Assembly (NCBI GenBank): GCA_963664245.1
Contig: OY760934.1
Coordinates: forward strand, 930,001-994,000
Direction of reading: 5' to 3'
Origin: GCA-2711565 sp963664245
GTDB lineage: Bacteria > Bacteroidota > Bacteroidia > Bacteroidales > GCA-2711565
DNA: 64,000 nucleotides
Part shown: positions 43,460 to 53,156 of the stretch, piece after piece
Layout of the letters: each line of letters opens with the position of its first letter
Numbering within the stretch: the stretch's first letter is position 1
Position numbers and translations under genes: made by a program
The notes under the pieces: generated by a model
Database searches by the model: none
Seen by the model: only the letters and a program-made list of their open reading frames with translations
Told to the model about the DNA's origin: nothing

Positions 43460-43463
43460 ATTT

Positions 43464-44855
43464 CTACAAATGAATAACCTCGTCGTAGGCAGCAGCCACA
43501 GCTTCCATCACGGCTTCGCTCATGGTTGGGTGTGGGTGAACCGCTTTGATGATTTCATGCCCGGTAGTTTCCAGTTTGCGGGCAACGACAGCCTCGGCAA
43601 TCATTTCGGTTACATTATCGCCAATCATATGACAGCCAAGCCACTCACCGTATTTTGCATCAAAAATAACTTTTACAAAACCATCTTTATTTCCGCCTGC
43701 ACTTGCCTTACCCGAAGCCGTAAATGGGAATTTACCCACTTTTATTTCATACCCGGCTTCTGTAGCCTGTTTCTCGGTCATACCAACAGAAGCAACCTCA
43801 GGAAAAGTGTAAGTACATCCCGGGATATTTCCATAATCCAATGGTTCTACATCCATGCCGGCAATTTTCTCCACACAAATAATTCCTTCGTGAGAAGCTA
43901 CGTGTGCCAAAGCAGGACCGCCAACAATATCGCCAATGGCATAAACGCCATCAATATTGGTTTTGTAGAACTCGTCAACTTTTACTTTTCCGTTTTCAAC
44001 CTCTACTCCTAATTCTTCCAGACCAATACCTTCAAGGTTTGTGGTGATCCCCACCGCTGAAAGAACGGTTTCGGCTTCTACAATCTCTTCGCCTTTTTTG
44101 GTTTTGATGGTTACTTTACAAAGATCGCCCGAAGTATCAACACTCTCAACGCTTGAGCCAACCATCACCTTCATTTTTGCTTTTTTGAAAGAACGAGCCA
44201 GGGTTTTAGAAACTTCCTCGTCTTCGAGCGGAACAATTTCCGGCATAAATTCAACCAGGGTAACCTGGGTTCCTATGCTATTATAAAAATAAGCAAACTC
44301 CGAACCTATGGCTCCAGATCCAACCACAACCATCGATTTAGGTTGTTTTGGTAAAGTCATCGCTTCACGGTAGCCGATAATCTTTTTACCGTCTTGTTTC
44401 AGGTTTGGCAACTCACGGGAACGGGCACCGGTTGCGAGAATAATGTGTTCTGCTGTATATTCGGAAACGTTACCATCGTTGTCGGTTATTTCAACGGTTT
44501 TCGCTGCTTTAAGTTTACCAAAACCGGGGATGTGTTCTATTTTATTTTTCTTGAATAAAAACTGAACGCCTTTACTCATGCCTTCGGCAACACCGCGGCT
44601 GCGTTTTACCATGGCTTCAAAATCGGGTTTTACTTCGCCCTCCACAGAAACGCCGTAATCAGCGGCATGGGTTAAATAATTAAAAACCTGTGCGCTTTTT
44701 AGTAATGCTTTAGTAGGGATACAGCCCCAATTCAGGCAAATTCCGCCAATTTCGGCTCTCTCAACAACCGCGACTTTTTTACCTAATTGTGCTGCCCTGA
44801 TGGCCGCTACATAACCTCCCGGGCCACCACCTATAACTATAATATCGTAATTCAT
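43464..44855 (-). CDS. lpdA: dihydrolipoyl dehydrogenase (E3)
   Basis: 463 aa flavin disulfide reductase reoxidising lipoamide of 2-oxo-acid dehydrogenase or glycine cleavage complexes. FAD motif VIGGGPGGYVAAIRAAQLG, redox disulfide GGICLNWGCIPTK, NAD motif VVGSGAIGSEFAYFY, second FAD motif GVYAIGDIVGG and the C-terminal catalytic HPHPTMSE. A -7 box sits ~30 bp upstream. No E1/E2 genes are nearby. Confidence 0.96.
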   Translation of the reverse strand: MNYDIIVIGGGPGGYVAAIRAAQLGKKVAVVERAEIGGICLNWGCIPTKALLKSAQVFNYLTHAADYGVSVEGEVKPDFEAMVKRSRGVAEGMSKGVQFLFKKNKIEHIPGFGKLKAAKTVEITDNDGNVSEYTAEHIILATGARSRELPNLKQDGKKIIGYREAMTLPKQPKSMVVVGSGAIGSEFAYFYNSIGTQVTLVEFMPEIVPLEDEEVSKTLARSFKKAKMKVMVGSSVESVDTSGDLCKVTIKTKKGEEIVEAETVLSAVGITTNLEGIGLEELGVEVENGKVKVDEFYKTNIDGVYAIGDIVGGPALAHVASHEGIICVEKIAGMDVEPLDYGNIPGCTYTFPEVASVGMTEKQATEAGYEIKVGKFPFTASGKASAGGNKDGFVKVIFDAKYGEWLGCHMIGDNVTEMIAEAVVARKLETTGHEIIKAVHPHPTMSEAVMEAVAAAYDEVIHL

Positions 44856-44886
44856 TATGTTTGTTTTTTAGATTTATTCTTAATTA

Positions 44887-44894
44887 CAAAAGTA
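44887..44894 (-). promoter_or_regulatory. -7 box of the lpdA directon
   Basis: TACTTTTG on the minus strand fits TAnnTTTG and lies 32 bp before the lpdA ATG. It is likely the promoter for the run lpdA to the TldE-like gene, since later gaps are small. Confidence 0.45.
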
Positions 44895-44984
44895 AGAAAA
44901 ATTAATGTGGTAATCAGCCAATTTGAAGATTTGAAAATTATTCATTTTCAAATTAGCACATCAGCACATTGACCCATCAACAAA

Positions 44985-45458
44985 TTATTCTAAAATCGGC
45001 AACTGACGGGTAAACCCCTCGGCTAATGAGAGAAAGGTTTCCGTAGCGGTAATTTCTACAATCGACTGGATCTTTTCCACAATAATTTCTTTTAAATGCT
45101 CATTATCGTGGGCATAAATTTTTACGATCAATGAAAATTTTCCGGTAATGTGGTGGCATTCCACAATTTCCTTAATCTCCATTATTTTTTTAAACACATC
45201 ATCATGGGTGCTCGAACTCGTCAGGTTAACCTGAATTCCAATAAAAGCACAGGTGTGATACCCCATTCCTTTCGGGCTAAGATTAAATTGAGAACCCGAA
45301 ATTACCTTTGCACCAACCATACGTTGAATACGTTGATGAATCGCCGCCCCGGACACTTTGCAGACACGGGCAATTTCAAGATAAGGCACACGGGCATCGT
45401 CAAGAAGCATTGATAATATTCGACGATCCAGGCTATCGAGCTTAAAAAGAGATTTCAT
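44985..45458 (-). CDS. Lrp/AsnC-family transcriptional regulator
   Basis: 157 aa. The N-terminal HTH (LDRRILSMLLDDARVPYLEIARVCKVSGAAIHQRIQRMV) is followed by the RAM/AsnC ligand domain (AFIGIQVNLTSSSTHDDVFKKIMEIKEIVECHHITGKFSLIVKIYAHDNEHL). It senses amino acids and often acts on a divergent gene; here that gene is the PLP-dependent sulfur amino acid lyase-like protein at 45622, a good candidate target. Confidence 0.93.
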   Translation of the reverse strand: MKSLFKLDSLDRRILSMLLDDARVPYLEIARVCKVSGAAIHQRIQRMVGAKVISGSQFNLSPKGMGYHTCAFIGIQVNLTSSSTHDDVFKKIMEIKEIVECHHITGKFSLIVKIYAHDNEHLKEIIVEKIQSIVEITATETFLSLAEGFTRQLPILE

Positions 45459-45485
45459 AATTTAAAAGATTACTTATAATTTTTG

Positions 45486-45493
45486 CAAAATTA
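45486..45493 (-). promoter_or_regulatory. -7 box of the Lrp-type gene
   Basis: TAATTTTG on the minus strand, 28 bp before the start codon, matches TAnnTTTG. Confidence 0.45.
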
Positions 45494-45621
45494 ATTATTC
45501 TTGCTTACAATTTTTAAAATATAACTATGCTTAATAAAAAAATTATCAGCTTTATTTGTAACTTGCGGCCCGGTTTTTACATTTATTATCAACCTAATTT
45601 TTTATTAAATCCACATAACAT

Positions 45622-47088
45622 ATGAGCCCTAAAGGAATTAATCATTATTTGGAGGCTGCCAAACGTTCTGCAGCCTGGCACGAAGAGTACAAGAAAAAAA
45701 TCAAAGAATGTCGTTTTGATACCATTGCAGTGCATGGCGTTTACTCTATGCAGGAGGCTCTTGATTTCAATCAAGGATCAACCATTGAACCCATTTACAT
45801 GGCTGCTTCACAAGCCTATCGCGATGCCGACGAAATGGAAGCCGCTTTAAGTTATCAAATCCCTACCTGGTGTTACTCCCGTATCGGAAACCCAAGCATG
45901 TACTACCTGGAAGGCGTTTTGGCTCTATTGGAAACTTATGGAACCGATGTTGATGCCAGTTGTTGTACAACAGCCTCAGGGATGTCGGCCATTCAAAGTG
46001 CCTGCGATCCATTTTTAGTGGTCAATAAAAACAATCCTGATGCCCCCATAAATTTTGTGGCTACCTGCCAAATTTACGGTGGAACTTTCCAGCAATTTGC
46101 CATCCGTAAAGACGAAGAAAAAAACATCGAATGGCGGAAAGTCATCAACTCAAATGATATTTCCGAATGGGAAAAACTAATCGACGAAAACACCCGCTTT
46201 TTATATGGCGAAATGCCGAGTAACCCGGGACAATCTTTCTTCGACCTGGAAGCCGTAGCTAAAGTAGCCCACAAACACGGCATCCCCCTGATTGTTGACA
46301 ATACCGTTGCTTCTCCGGCATTGATGCGCCCTTTGGGATGGGGAGCAGATATCGTGATCCAGTCGGTAACAAAAAGCTTAACCACCAGCGGATTTGGAAT
46401 TGCAGGAGCTGTGATCGCCCGTAAAAACCTGACCTCAAAAATCGACAACCCGGAAATGAAAGCCGATTTTGGAAGCTATATCAAAGCCCTTCCGAACCGC
46501 GACAATGGCCCGAATATTTCGCCAATGAACGCTGTTTTAACGCTAAACGACATCCGCACCTTGCGTTCGAAAATGGATTTAATGAGCCGCAACACCATGA
46601 AAGTGGCTAATTTTTTATCGACACACAAACATATCGAACAAGTGGATTACCTCGGACTTGAATCACACCCATTGCACGAACTGGCTAAAAAATACCTGGT
46701 TTTGGTTGATTCGGAACACGATGAACTTTACAACGAAAAAGTTAACCGTTACGGACACTTAATGTCATTCAGGGTAAAAGGAAGCGTACAGGACACCCGT
46801 GATGTGTTTGATGCTTTGCAACGCATCTGGAGGGCAACCGATCTTGGACGGATCAAATCGGTAGCAACCATTCCGGCTATTTCGACCCACCAACAACAAG
46901 GTGAAGAAGGCCGTAAAATTGCCGATATTCCGCCAAACCTCATCCGCTTATGCGTGGGAGCCGAACATCCTGATGATATTATTGCCGACTTAGACCAGGC
47001 ACTAGCTGTTTTGGATGGTAAAAAAATTAAAACTTCAGCACCAGAATTTTCTGCGGGCGGAGCTTCATCAGCAAGTTTAAGAAGATAA
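45622..47088 (+). CDS. Cys/Met metabolism PLP enzyme (cystathionine/methionine gamma-lyase type)
   Basis: 488 aa. Fold-type I Cys_Met_Meta_PP enzyme: YSRIGNPSMYYLEGVLALLE, TTASGMSAIQSACDP, PLP region LIVDNTVASPALMRPLGWGADIVIQSVTKSLTTSG with the Schiff-base Lys in VTKSL, and the C-terminal CVGAEHPDDIIADLDQAL. It is longer than MGL (about 400 aa) because of an N-terminal extension (MSPKGINHYLEAAKRSAAWHEEY) and insertions. It could be methionine gamma-lyase, O-acetylhomoserine sulfhydrylase or cystathionine synthase; homoserine dehydrogenase downstream suggests the methionine branch. Confidence 0.85.
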   Translation: MSPKGINHYLEAAKRSAAWHEEYKKKIKECRFDTIAVHGVYSMQEALDFNQGSTIEPIYMAASQAYRDADEMEAALSYQIPTWCYSRIGNPSMYYLEGVLALLETYGTDVDASCCTTASGMSAIQSACDPFLVVNKNNPDAPINFVATCQIYGGTFQQFAIRKDEEKNIEWRKVINSNDISEWEKLIDENTRFLYGEMPSNPGQSFFDLEAVAKVAHKHGIPLIVDNTVASPALMRPLGWGADIVIQSVTKSLTTSGFGIAGAVIARKNLTSKIDNPEMKADFGSYIKALPNRDNGPNISPMNAVLTLNDIRTLRSKMDLMSRNTMKVANFLSTHKHIEQVDYLGLESHPLHELAKKYLVLVDSEHDELYNEKVNRYGHLMSFRVKGSVQDTRDVFDALQRIWRATDLGRIKSVATIPAISTHQQQGEEGRKIADIPPNLIRLCVGAEHPDDIIADLDQALAVLDGKKIKTSAPEFSAGGASSASLRR

Positions 47089-47123
47089 GCTTAATTAATT
47101 CGAATAATTAACAATCAACCAAT

Positions 47124-48155
47124 ATGAGTAAAAAACTAGCCTTATTAGGTTTCGGAACCGTAGGAAGAGGGTTGTACCAAATCCTTAAAAACAAAAAAAA
47201 CTACCTGAAAGAAAAATACGGGTTCGACTATAAAATTGTAGCCATAGCCGATTTTGCTTTTGGAAATGTTTACAATCCTGAGGGACTGGATATGGAGGCT
47301 CTTTTAGAAGAAGCCAATGCCGGTAAAAAGTTCAGCAAAGATGTCGTTGACATGGATAATGTAAGCCTGATTAAAGCATGTAATGCCGACATCATGTGCG
47401 AACTGACCTACACCGATTTAAACACCGGTGGACCGGCAATCGACCATTGTAAAGCTGCACTTTCATCGGGCAAACACGTGGTTACTTCAAACAAAGGACC
47501 GGCCGCCCTTTTTTACCCGGAACTAAAAAAACTGGCCGACAAGAACAATGTAAAGTTCATGATCGAGGGAACCGTTGTTGCCGGAACCCCAATCATCAAT
47601 CTTACTGATGGTCCTCTTGCCGGTTGTGAAATTTCAAAGATCCGTGGTATTTTAAACGGAACCACCAACTACATGTTGAGCGAAATGGAAAAAGGCATGG
47701 CTTACGAGGATGTTTTAAAAGTGGCTCAGGAACTGGGTTATGCCGAAGCTGACCCGACCGGCGATGTTGAAGGTTACGACGCACGCGGAAAAGTAACCAT
47801 ACTTGCCAATATTGTGATGGGTGCCGAAATGAAAATTGGCGACGTAAGCTGCCAGGGAATTACAAAAATCACCTTGGATGATATTGCCGAAGCTAAAAAA
47901 CAAAACACCCGCTGGAAACTGATCGGTTCGGTAGAGAAAAAAGACGGTAAAGTTATTGGTTCGGTTGCTCCCGAAATGGTCGACATGGCTCATCCTTTAG
48001 CTGGAGTAATGGGCGCAACAAACGCACTGACTTTCACCACCGACTTGCTGGGCGATGTTACCATTGTTGGCCCGGGTGCCGGAAAAGTTGAAACAGGCTT
48101 CTCTATTTTGACGGATATTTTAGCGATCCACAGAAGTTCAAATTGTTGCCAATAA
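47124..48155 (+). CDS. hom: homoserine dehydrogenase
   Basis: 343 aa NAD(P)-dependent reduction of aspartate semialdehyde to homoserine, without the aspartokinase or ACT domains of fused forms. Rossmann motif LLGFGTVGRGLYQIL (about 6-20), TSNKGPAALFYPELKKLA, the core KIRGILNGTTNYMLSEM and AYEDVLKVAQELGYAEADPTGDVEGYDARGKVTILANI, with the catalytic residues E208/D219-type acids and K in ARGK. It is 35 bp after the PLP enzyme and ends in a strong terminator, so the two form a bicistronic unit. Confidence 0.93.
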   Translation: MSKKLALLGFGTVGRGLYQILKNKKNYLKEKYGFDYKIVAIADFAFGNVYNPEGLDMEALLEEANAGKKFSKDVVDMDNVSLIKACNADIMCELTYTDLNTGGPAIDHCKAALSSGKHVVTSNKGPAALFYPELKKLADKNNVKFMIEGTVVAGTPIINLTDGPLAGCEISKIRGILNGTTNYMLSEMEKGMAYEDVLKVAQELGYAEADPTGDVEGYDARGKVTILANIVMGAEMKIGDVSCQGITKITLDDIAEAKKQNTRWKLIGSVEKKDGKVIGSVAPEMVDMAHPLAGVMGATNALTFTTDLLGDVTIVGPGAGKVETGFSILTDILAIHRSSNCCQ

Positions 48156-48200
48156 TCAATCTTAATATAAAGATCATTAAAAAAATAACAACATCATTTT

Positions 48201-48228
48201 AAGAGGGGAAAATCGCCCCTCTTTTTTT
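48201..48228 (+). terminator. rho-independent terminator after hom
   Basis: AAGAGGGG (48201-48208), a 7-nt loop, CCCCTCTT (48216-48223), followed by a T run. It is the cleanest intrinsic terminator in the window. Confidence 0.9.
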
Positions 48229-48239
48229 ATCTTTACATC

Positions 48240-48824
48240 ATGTTTGAAGAAATATATTTTAAAAATCTCGCCGATTTCCGGAAGTGGCTCGAACAAAACC
48301 ACGACAAGTCCACAGGAATTTGGATGGTTTATTACAAAAAGCACACAAAGAAAGAATGCATAGAGTATTCGGATGCTTTAGACGAAGCCCTATGCTACGG
48401 CTGGATTGACAGTATTATCAAACGCCGGGACGAGGAAACCTACCTCCGTAAATTCACTCCACGGAAGGACATTAAAAACTGGTCGGAAGTAAATAAAACG
48501 AAGGTTCTAAAACTGGTTCAACAAAAACGGATGACCATCCACGGGCTGAACAAGATCGAAAGCTACATCAAAGAAAAAAAAGTTGAATGGCCGGAAACAG
48601 AAAAAATGATTGATTATTCGAAGCTTGAAAATCTTCCGGAAGATATTAAAAATGCCTTTCAGGAAAATGGAGCAGCCTGGGAAAATTTAAAAAAAACAGC
48701 ACCAAGTTACCGTTCTGCTTTTATCCGCTGGATTCTTGATGCAAAAAAAGAAGAAACAAAACAACGACGGATTGAAAAAATAATCGAAGGTTTAAGTAAC
48801 AATCTCAAGCCCGGGGAATTTTAA
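48240..48824 (+). CDS. YdeI/OmpD-associated-like family protein
   Basis: 194 aa soluble protein. FRKWLEQNHDKSTGIWMVYYKKHTKKECIEYSDALDEALCYGWIDSIIKRRDEETYLRKFTPRK is the conserved opening of the bacteriocin-protection/YdeI family (PF13376-type C-terminus: MIDYSKLENLPEDIKNAFQENGAAW). Molecular role is unclear; some members are linked to resistance to cationic peptides. It begins right after the hom terminator, so it is its own unit. Confidence 0.85.
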   Translation: MFEEIYFKNLADFRKWLEQNHDKSTGIWMVYYKKHTKKECIEYSDALDEALCYGWIDSIIKRRDEETYLRKFTPRKDIKNWSEVNKTKVLKLVQQKRMTIHGLNKIESYIKEKKVEWPETEKMIDYSKLENLPEDIKNAFQENGAAWENLKKTAPSYRSAFIRWILDAKKEETKQRRIEKIIEGLSNNLKPGEF

Positions 48825-48922
48825 CATCGTTTACACTTCAAGTTATTTTGGCAATATAAGAATACTGTTCCAAGGCTTTTTTTTACTTTTACATACTTTT
48901 TTAAAAGAAAGAAATTTAAAGC

Positions 48923-49822
48923 ATGTCACAAAAACAAAGCATTAAAAAAAAGTTGTTCAACATAGCAAAAATCATTCTTTCGCTGGCTATGTTGGTTTTT
49001 GTTTTGTATAAAATCGACCGCCAGGAACTGGTTCTGGTATTCAAAAATATTCATATTATTTGGTTGATCCCGGCTTTTTTATTGTTTGTTTTATCCAAGT
49101 TTTTTTCGGCCTTACGGTTGAACCGTTTGCTGAGGCGCATCAGCATCCGAATCTCCGATTTGTTGAACATCAAGCTTTATTTATTCGGGATGTTCTACAA
49201 TCTTTTTCTTCCCGGTGGCATTGGCGGCGATGCTTACAAAATTTACCTCTTAAAAAAGAATTTTGAGGTCAAAACAAAAAATGTTTTATGGAGCATTGTC
49301 CTTGACCGTGTATTTGGATTAGCAGCACTTTATTTCCTAGCGGCTATCCTGGCCTGGTTCACCGTTTTGCCTTCGATATGGAAAACCCTTTTCCTGATCT
49401 CCATTCCACTCGGGCTGCTTGCTTTTTACTTTATGATTTCATACTTGTTTAAAACATTCAAATCATTTTTCGGTAAAGCACTGGGGTTTTCATTCGGGGT
49501 GCAACTGGCACAATTTGCCTGTGCTTGGTTCCTTTTAAAAGCCATTCAACAACCGGATCAAACCACCGAATATTTGTTTGTGTTCCTGATCTCGTCCATT
49601 GTTGCCGCTTTCCCAATCACCATCGGAGGAATGGGTTCACGCGAGTTAACCTTCTTTTACGGAGCCCAATTGCTGGGTTTGGACATCAGTAGTTCGATTG
49701 CCATTAGTTTATTGTTTTATCTGATAACTGCGGCCGTTTCACTGGTTGGAATTTACTACGGAATCAACACCAAAAAAATAACGGCTCATTTCGAAGAAAA
49801 TCAACAGCCAGTCCATGCGTAA
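48923..49822 (+). CDS. LPG-synthase-TM/flippase-like membrane protein
   Basis: 299 aa with about eight membrane spans (UPF0104/LPG_synthase_TM). Diagnostic blocks are FYNLFLPGGIGGDAYKIYLLKK (about 91-112) and FPITIGGMGSRELTFFYGAQLLG (about 232-254). Proteins of this family move lipid-linked substrates or anchor lysylphosphatidylglycerol synthases; here no synthase domain is attached. Overlaps the GT39 gene by 8 bp, first of four tightly packed envelope genes. Confidence 0.88.
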   Translation: MSQKQSIKKKLFNIAKIILSLAMLVFVLYKIDRQELVLVFKNIHIIWLIPAFLLFVLSKFFSALRLNRLLRRISIRISDLLNIKLYLFGMFYNLFLPGGIGGDAYKIYLLKKNFEVKTKNVLWSIVLDRVFGLAALYFLAAILAWFTVLPSIWKTLFLISIPLGLLAFYFMISYLFKTFKSFFGKALGFSFGVQLAQFACAWFLLKAIQQPDQTTEYLFVFLISSIVAAFPITIGGMGSRELTFFYGAQLLGLDISSSIAISLLFYLITAAVSLVGIYYGINTKKITAHFEENQQPVHA

Positions 49823-51407
49823 ACCATTAAAATATTTAGCGTTCATCATTGGCGGCATTTTGCTGATCCCGGCCTTGTTAATCAACCTCGATGCCGTAAA
49901 TATTTTCATGGGGGTTGACGAAGCTACCCGTGCCCTGCCAGCCATGGAAATGATAATTAACGGAAATTATGTTACTCCTACTATTTTAGGCGATTTTTAC
50001 TATAACAAACCACCCCTGTTCAACTGGATTTTAGCCGGTTTGTTCAGTTTGTTTGGTTATAGCGAGTTCATTCTGAGGCTGTCCACGGTTTTATCCTTCA
50101 TCGGTTTTGGCTACAGCATTTACTTTTTTGTATCAAAAGAATACGGGAAATACACCGGAGCCTTAACCGCCTTTATGTTCCTCACTTTTGGACGGCTGCT
50201 CTTCTGGGAAACTTTTCTCGGCTACATCGACACCACCTTCTCCTGGGTGGTTTACCTGTCGTTCATGAGCATTATTTACTTTTATAAAAGAAACAAAATG
50301 CTCCAGTTGTTTCTCGTCAGCTGGATATTGATTGCCATAGCTTTTATGCTCAAAGGCTTGCCTGCTATTGTTTTCCAAGGGTTAACTTTGGCAGGCTTTT
50401 TCATTGTTGAACGCAAGTTCTTAAAACTGTTCAGTTGGCAGTCAATTGTTGGGGGTTTATCATTTATTATTATTTGTGGAACCTATTACCTGGTTTACAG
50501 CCAGTATAATTCGCTCGAAAATGTATTCTCCACCCTTTGGGCACAAAGCTCCAAACGAACCGTAGCCGACGTAAGTTGGATCAGGTCGGTGAAACACTTT
50601 TGGAAATTCCCTCAAGAAGTTTTCTATCATTTTTTACCGGGAACACTTCTGATTGTTTTTCTGTTTGGAACCCGGCTCTTTAAGCGCTTAAAGAACGATG
50701 CTTTTTTGCGGTTTAACTTTTGGGTATTTGTAATAAACATTCCCATTTACTGGGCTTCGCCCGACTTTTACCCCAAATACATCATGGCACTCATGCCATT
50801 GATATTAACCGTTATGGTAAAATCATACCAGAATGATCTGGAAAAAGAAGGCACCCGGAGCAAAATTCTGAATTGGTTCTTTCTCGGAATAATAGCCTTG
50901 TTCGCACTGGCTTTTCCAATAAGTAATATTTTCCCGCAGCTAAACCACCCAAAGTTGGGCATTTTAATCACCCTGCTTCTTTTTGCGGTAGCTGCTTTCG
51001 CCACCTGGAAAAGCTGGGTCAATAAAAAACAAAGTTTGGCCTGGTTAACGGTTATTTTAATTTTAGGCCGGATCTTTTTCGATATTTATGTTTGGCCGCT
51101 GCGCGTAAACGAGTTCACAAAATTTGAAGAAGAAGCTAAACAGGTGGCCAAAATTGTGAAAGATAAAGGGGTTCAGATTTACAAAAAAGAAAGCTGGGCC
51201 TACGGAACCTATTTGCATATTACCCTTGAAACGGGCAAAATTGTAAGCAACGAAAACAATGATCCGAAACCGGATTCATTTTATATAACCGGGGAATACG
51301 GCGAACAAGATTTAACAAAACGGGGAACCGAATTCGAAACCCTGCTTGAATTCACCGATCCGCAAGACAAAAAACCGATTAAACTGATTAAAACCAAGTC
51401 CAAATGA
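49815..51407 (+). CDS. ArnT-like GT39/GT83 lipid-linked sugar transferase
   Basis: 530 aa integral membrane protein. It begins with a long first span and an early periplasmic acidic loop, GVDEATRALPAMEMI, where ArnT and PMT enzymes have their catalytic D-E. It continues with FYYNKPPLFNWILAGLFSLFGYSEFILRLSTVLS (PMT_2 pattern), LMTA-like spans, and a C-terminal soluble domain (from about 430). It transfers a sugar from a polyprenyl-phosphate carrier to a lipid or glycan acceptor, probably lipid A given its partners. Confidence 0.9.
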   Translation: MRKPLKYLAFIIGGILLIPALLINLDAVNIFMGVDEATRALPAMEMIINGNYVTPTILGDFYYNKPPLFNWILAGLFSLFGYSEFILRLSTVLSFIGFGYSIYFFVSKEYGKYTGALTAFMFLTFGRLLFWETFLGYIDTTFSWVVYLSFMSIIYFYKRNKMLQLFLVSWILIAIAFMLKGLPAIVFQGLTLAGFFIVERKFLKLFSWQSIVGGLSFIIICGTYYLVYSQYNSLENVFSTLWAQSSKRTVADVSWIRSVKHFWKFPQEVFYHFLPGTLLIVFLFGTRLFKRLKNDAFLRFNFWVFVINIPIYWASPDFYPKYIMALMPLILTVMVKSYQNDLEKEGTRSKILNWFFLGIIALFALAFPISNIFPQLNHPKLGILITLLLFAVAAFATWKSWVNKKQSLAWLTVILILGRIFFDIYVWPLRVNEFTKFEEEAKQVAKIVKDKGVQIYKKESWAYGTYLHITLETGKIVSNENNDPKPDSFYITGEYGEQDLTKRGTEFETLLEFTDPQDKKPIKLIKTKSK

Positions 51408-52366
51408 TACAAAAAGTTTCTATTGTTGCCCCTATGTACAACGAAGAGAGCAACGTTCGAGAACTTACCGACGAAATAAAAGCGGCTATTAATCCGCTCA
51501 AATACGAGTTTGAAATTTTCCTGGTTAACGATGGCAGCAGCGACAACACCTGGAAAGAAATCGAAGCTATTTGCAAAGGAGACGAACGTTTTAAGGGCAT
51601 CGATCTGGCCGGGAATTTTGGGCAAACCATTGGCCTTCGTGCAGGGTTTGAAGAATCAACGGGCGACACGCTTATTTTTATGGATGGCGATTTACAACAT
51701 AATCCGGCAGACATTCCGCGTTTCCTCGAAAAACTAGAAGATGGCTATGATATGGTGGGCGGAGCCAAGGGCCATCGTCCCGACAACTGGATCAAACGCA
51801 ACTTATCAAAGCTGGCTCACCGCATCATCCGCCAAATTTCAGGTGTAAAAATGTCGTACTTCGGGGGAACCTACCGTGCCTATCGCCGTTATTTATTCGA
51901 AAACGTAAACCTTTTGGGCGATGCCCACCGTTTTTTGGGAGCCATCATTGGGCGCAAAGGCATCAAACATACCGAGATCAACATCGAAATCCGCGAACGC
52001 AAAGCAGGAAAAAGTAGTTACAGTTTAAAAAAAGTTTTCCTGGTCATTATCGACCTCCTGTTTTTACGCTTCACCGTTTCATACATGAAAAAACCCTTCC
52101 GCTTGTTTGGCGTTTGGGGCGGAATCATGTTTCTGCTTGGATTAACGCCCATTATTATCTTGAGCATTTATTCAATAGCCTTTAACCTGAACATCCGTGA
52201 AACTTATTTAACCGAATTTTTCTTCGGAATATTTTTAATGATCGCCGGGCTGCTATTGATCAGCTTTGGTTTAATCGCCGAAATCGGAATCTACAATTAT
52301 TTCTCGGATCGGAACAAAAAACCATACAATATTCGCCAAACTTCGATAAACAAAAAAGATGAATAA
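51404..52366 (+). CDS. GT2 family polyprenyl-phosphate glycosyltransferase
   Basis: 320 aa. GT-A domain with VSIVAPMYNEESNVREL, DGSSDNTW, and the D-x-D-like metal site in LIFMDGDLQHNPADIPRF; the TYRAYRRYL and IEIRERKAGKSSYSLKKV blocks are typical of DPM1/ArnC/FlmF2-like enzymes. Two C-terminal membrane spans (from ~230) anchor it at the cytoplasmic face. It loads a (N-acetyl)hexosamine on undecaprenyl phosphate. Overlaps GT39 by 4 bp and the deacetylase by 8 bp. Confidence 0.92.
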   Translation: MIQKVSIVAPMYNEESNVRELTDEIKAAINPLKYEFEIFLVNDGSSDNTWKEIEAICKGDERFKGIDLAGNFGQTIGLRAGFEESTGDTLIFMDGDLQHNPADIPRFLEKLEDGYDMVGGAKGHRPDNWIKRNLSKLAHRIIRQISGVKMSYFGGTYRAYRRYLFENVNLLGDAHRFLGAIIGRKGIKHTEINIEIRERKAGKSSYSLKKVFLVIIDLLFLRFTVSYMKKPFRLFGVWGGIMFLLGLTPIIILSIYSIAFNLNIRETYLTEFFFGIFLMIAGLLLISFGLIAEIGIYNYFSDRNKKPYNIRQTSINKKDE

Positions 52367-53156
52367 ACTCATCATTAATGCCGACGATTTTGGGGTAGAT
52401 CAGGATGCTACCGAAGCCATTCTTCAGTTATTGCTGAACCGGAAAATCCAGAGTACCACGGTTATTGCGAACATGGCAAAAAGCGATCAGTTAAAAAAAC
52501 TGGCAGCCATTGAAAATATCAGCACCGGCATTCACATCAACCTGATCGAGGGCAAACCATTATCCGAAAAAGCCAGCCATGGAAGCCTGACCAACAAGGA
52601 CGGGGATTTTATCGGTAGCCTGAAATTATGGCTAAAGTTTTTAAGTTTTAGGGTAAAAAGATCAGCTATAAAAGCAGAAATCGAAGCTCAAATCAAAGCC
52701 CTTGAAAATACCGGCATTAAAATTTCGCATGCCGATTCGCACCAGCACATTCACCAATTTCCTTTTTTGAGCAGCCTCATCCTAAAAACACTGAAAAAAA
52801 ACGGCATTGCAACCATTCGCAATGCCAAACCCATGGATGCCATTGTAAACCGGATGCGGATTCTTAAACTATTTTGCCGTTTCACCAATCGAAACCTGAA
52901 GCATTTTAGCACCACCAAAGGGCTCATCAGTTATTTCTCGATGCATGAGGAGTTTAGTCTTGAAGGGTTCGAAACCGCTTTAAAAAATGCTTTTAGGTCA
53001 AATGAAACACTAGAGTGCATGACCCATCCCGGATTATCGGATCGGGAACAATCTTACCTCAAACGAAAAAAAGAATTTGAGTTTTGGATGCAGCAAGATT
53101 GGCAAGCGGTGTTAAAAAAATTAAACATTAAGGCGACAAATTTTAACATTTTTTAA
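52359..53156 (+). CDS. ChbG/YdjC-family carbohydrate deacetylase (NaxD-like)
   Basis: 265 aa. The metal site is visible: INADDFGVDQ (D-D), HINLIEGKPLSE, and SHADSHQHIHQFPF with the two metal-binding His, and CMTHPG near the C-terminus. YdjC members remove acetyl groups from N-acetylhexosamines; the Francisella/Bordetella homologue NaxD deacetylates a lipid-linked N-acetylhexosamine before it is added to lipid A. The flanking GT2 and ArnT-like genes make this role likely here. Confidence 0.88.
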   Translation: MNKLIINADDFGVDQDATEAILQLLLNRKIQSTTVIANMAKSDQLKKLAAIENISTGIHINLIEGKPLSEKASHGSLTNKDGDFIGSLKLWLKFLSFRVKRSAIKAEIEAQIKALENTGIKISHADSHQHIHQFPFLSSLILKTLKKNGIATIRNAKPMDAIVNRMRILKLFCRFTNRNLKHFSTTKGLISYFSMHEEFSLEGFETALKNAFRSNETLECMTHPGLSDREQSYLKRKKEFEFWMQQDWQAVLKKLNIKATNFNIF

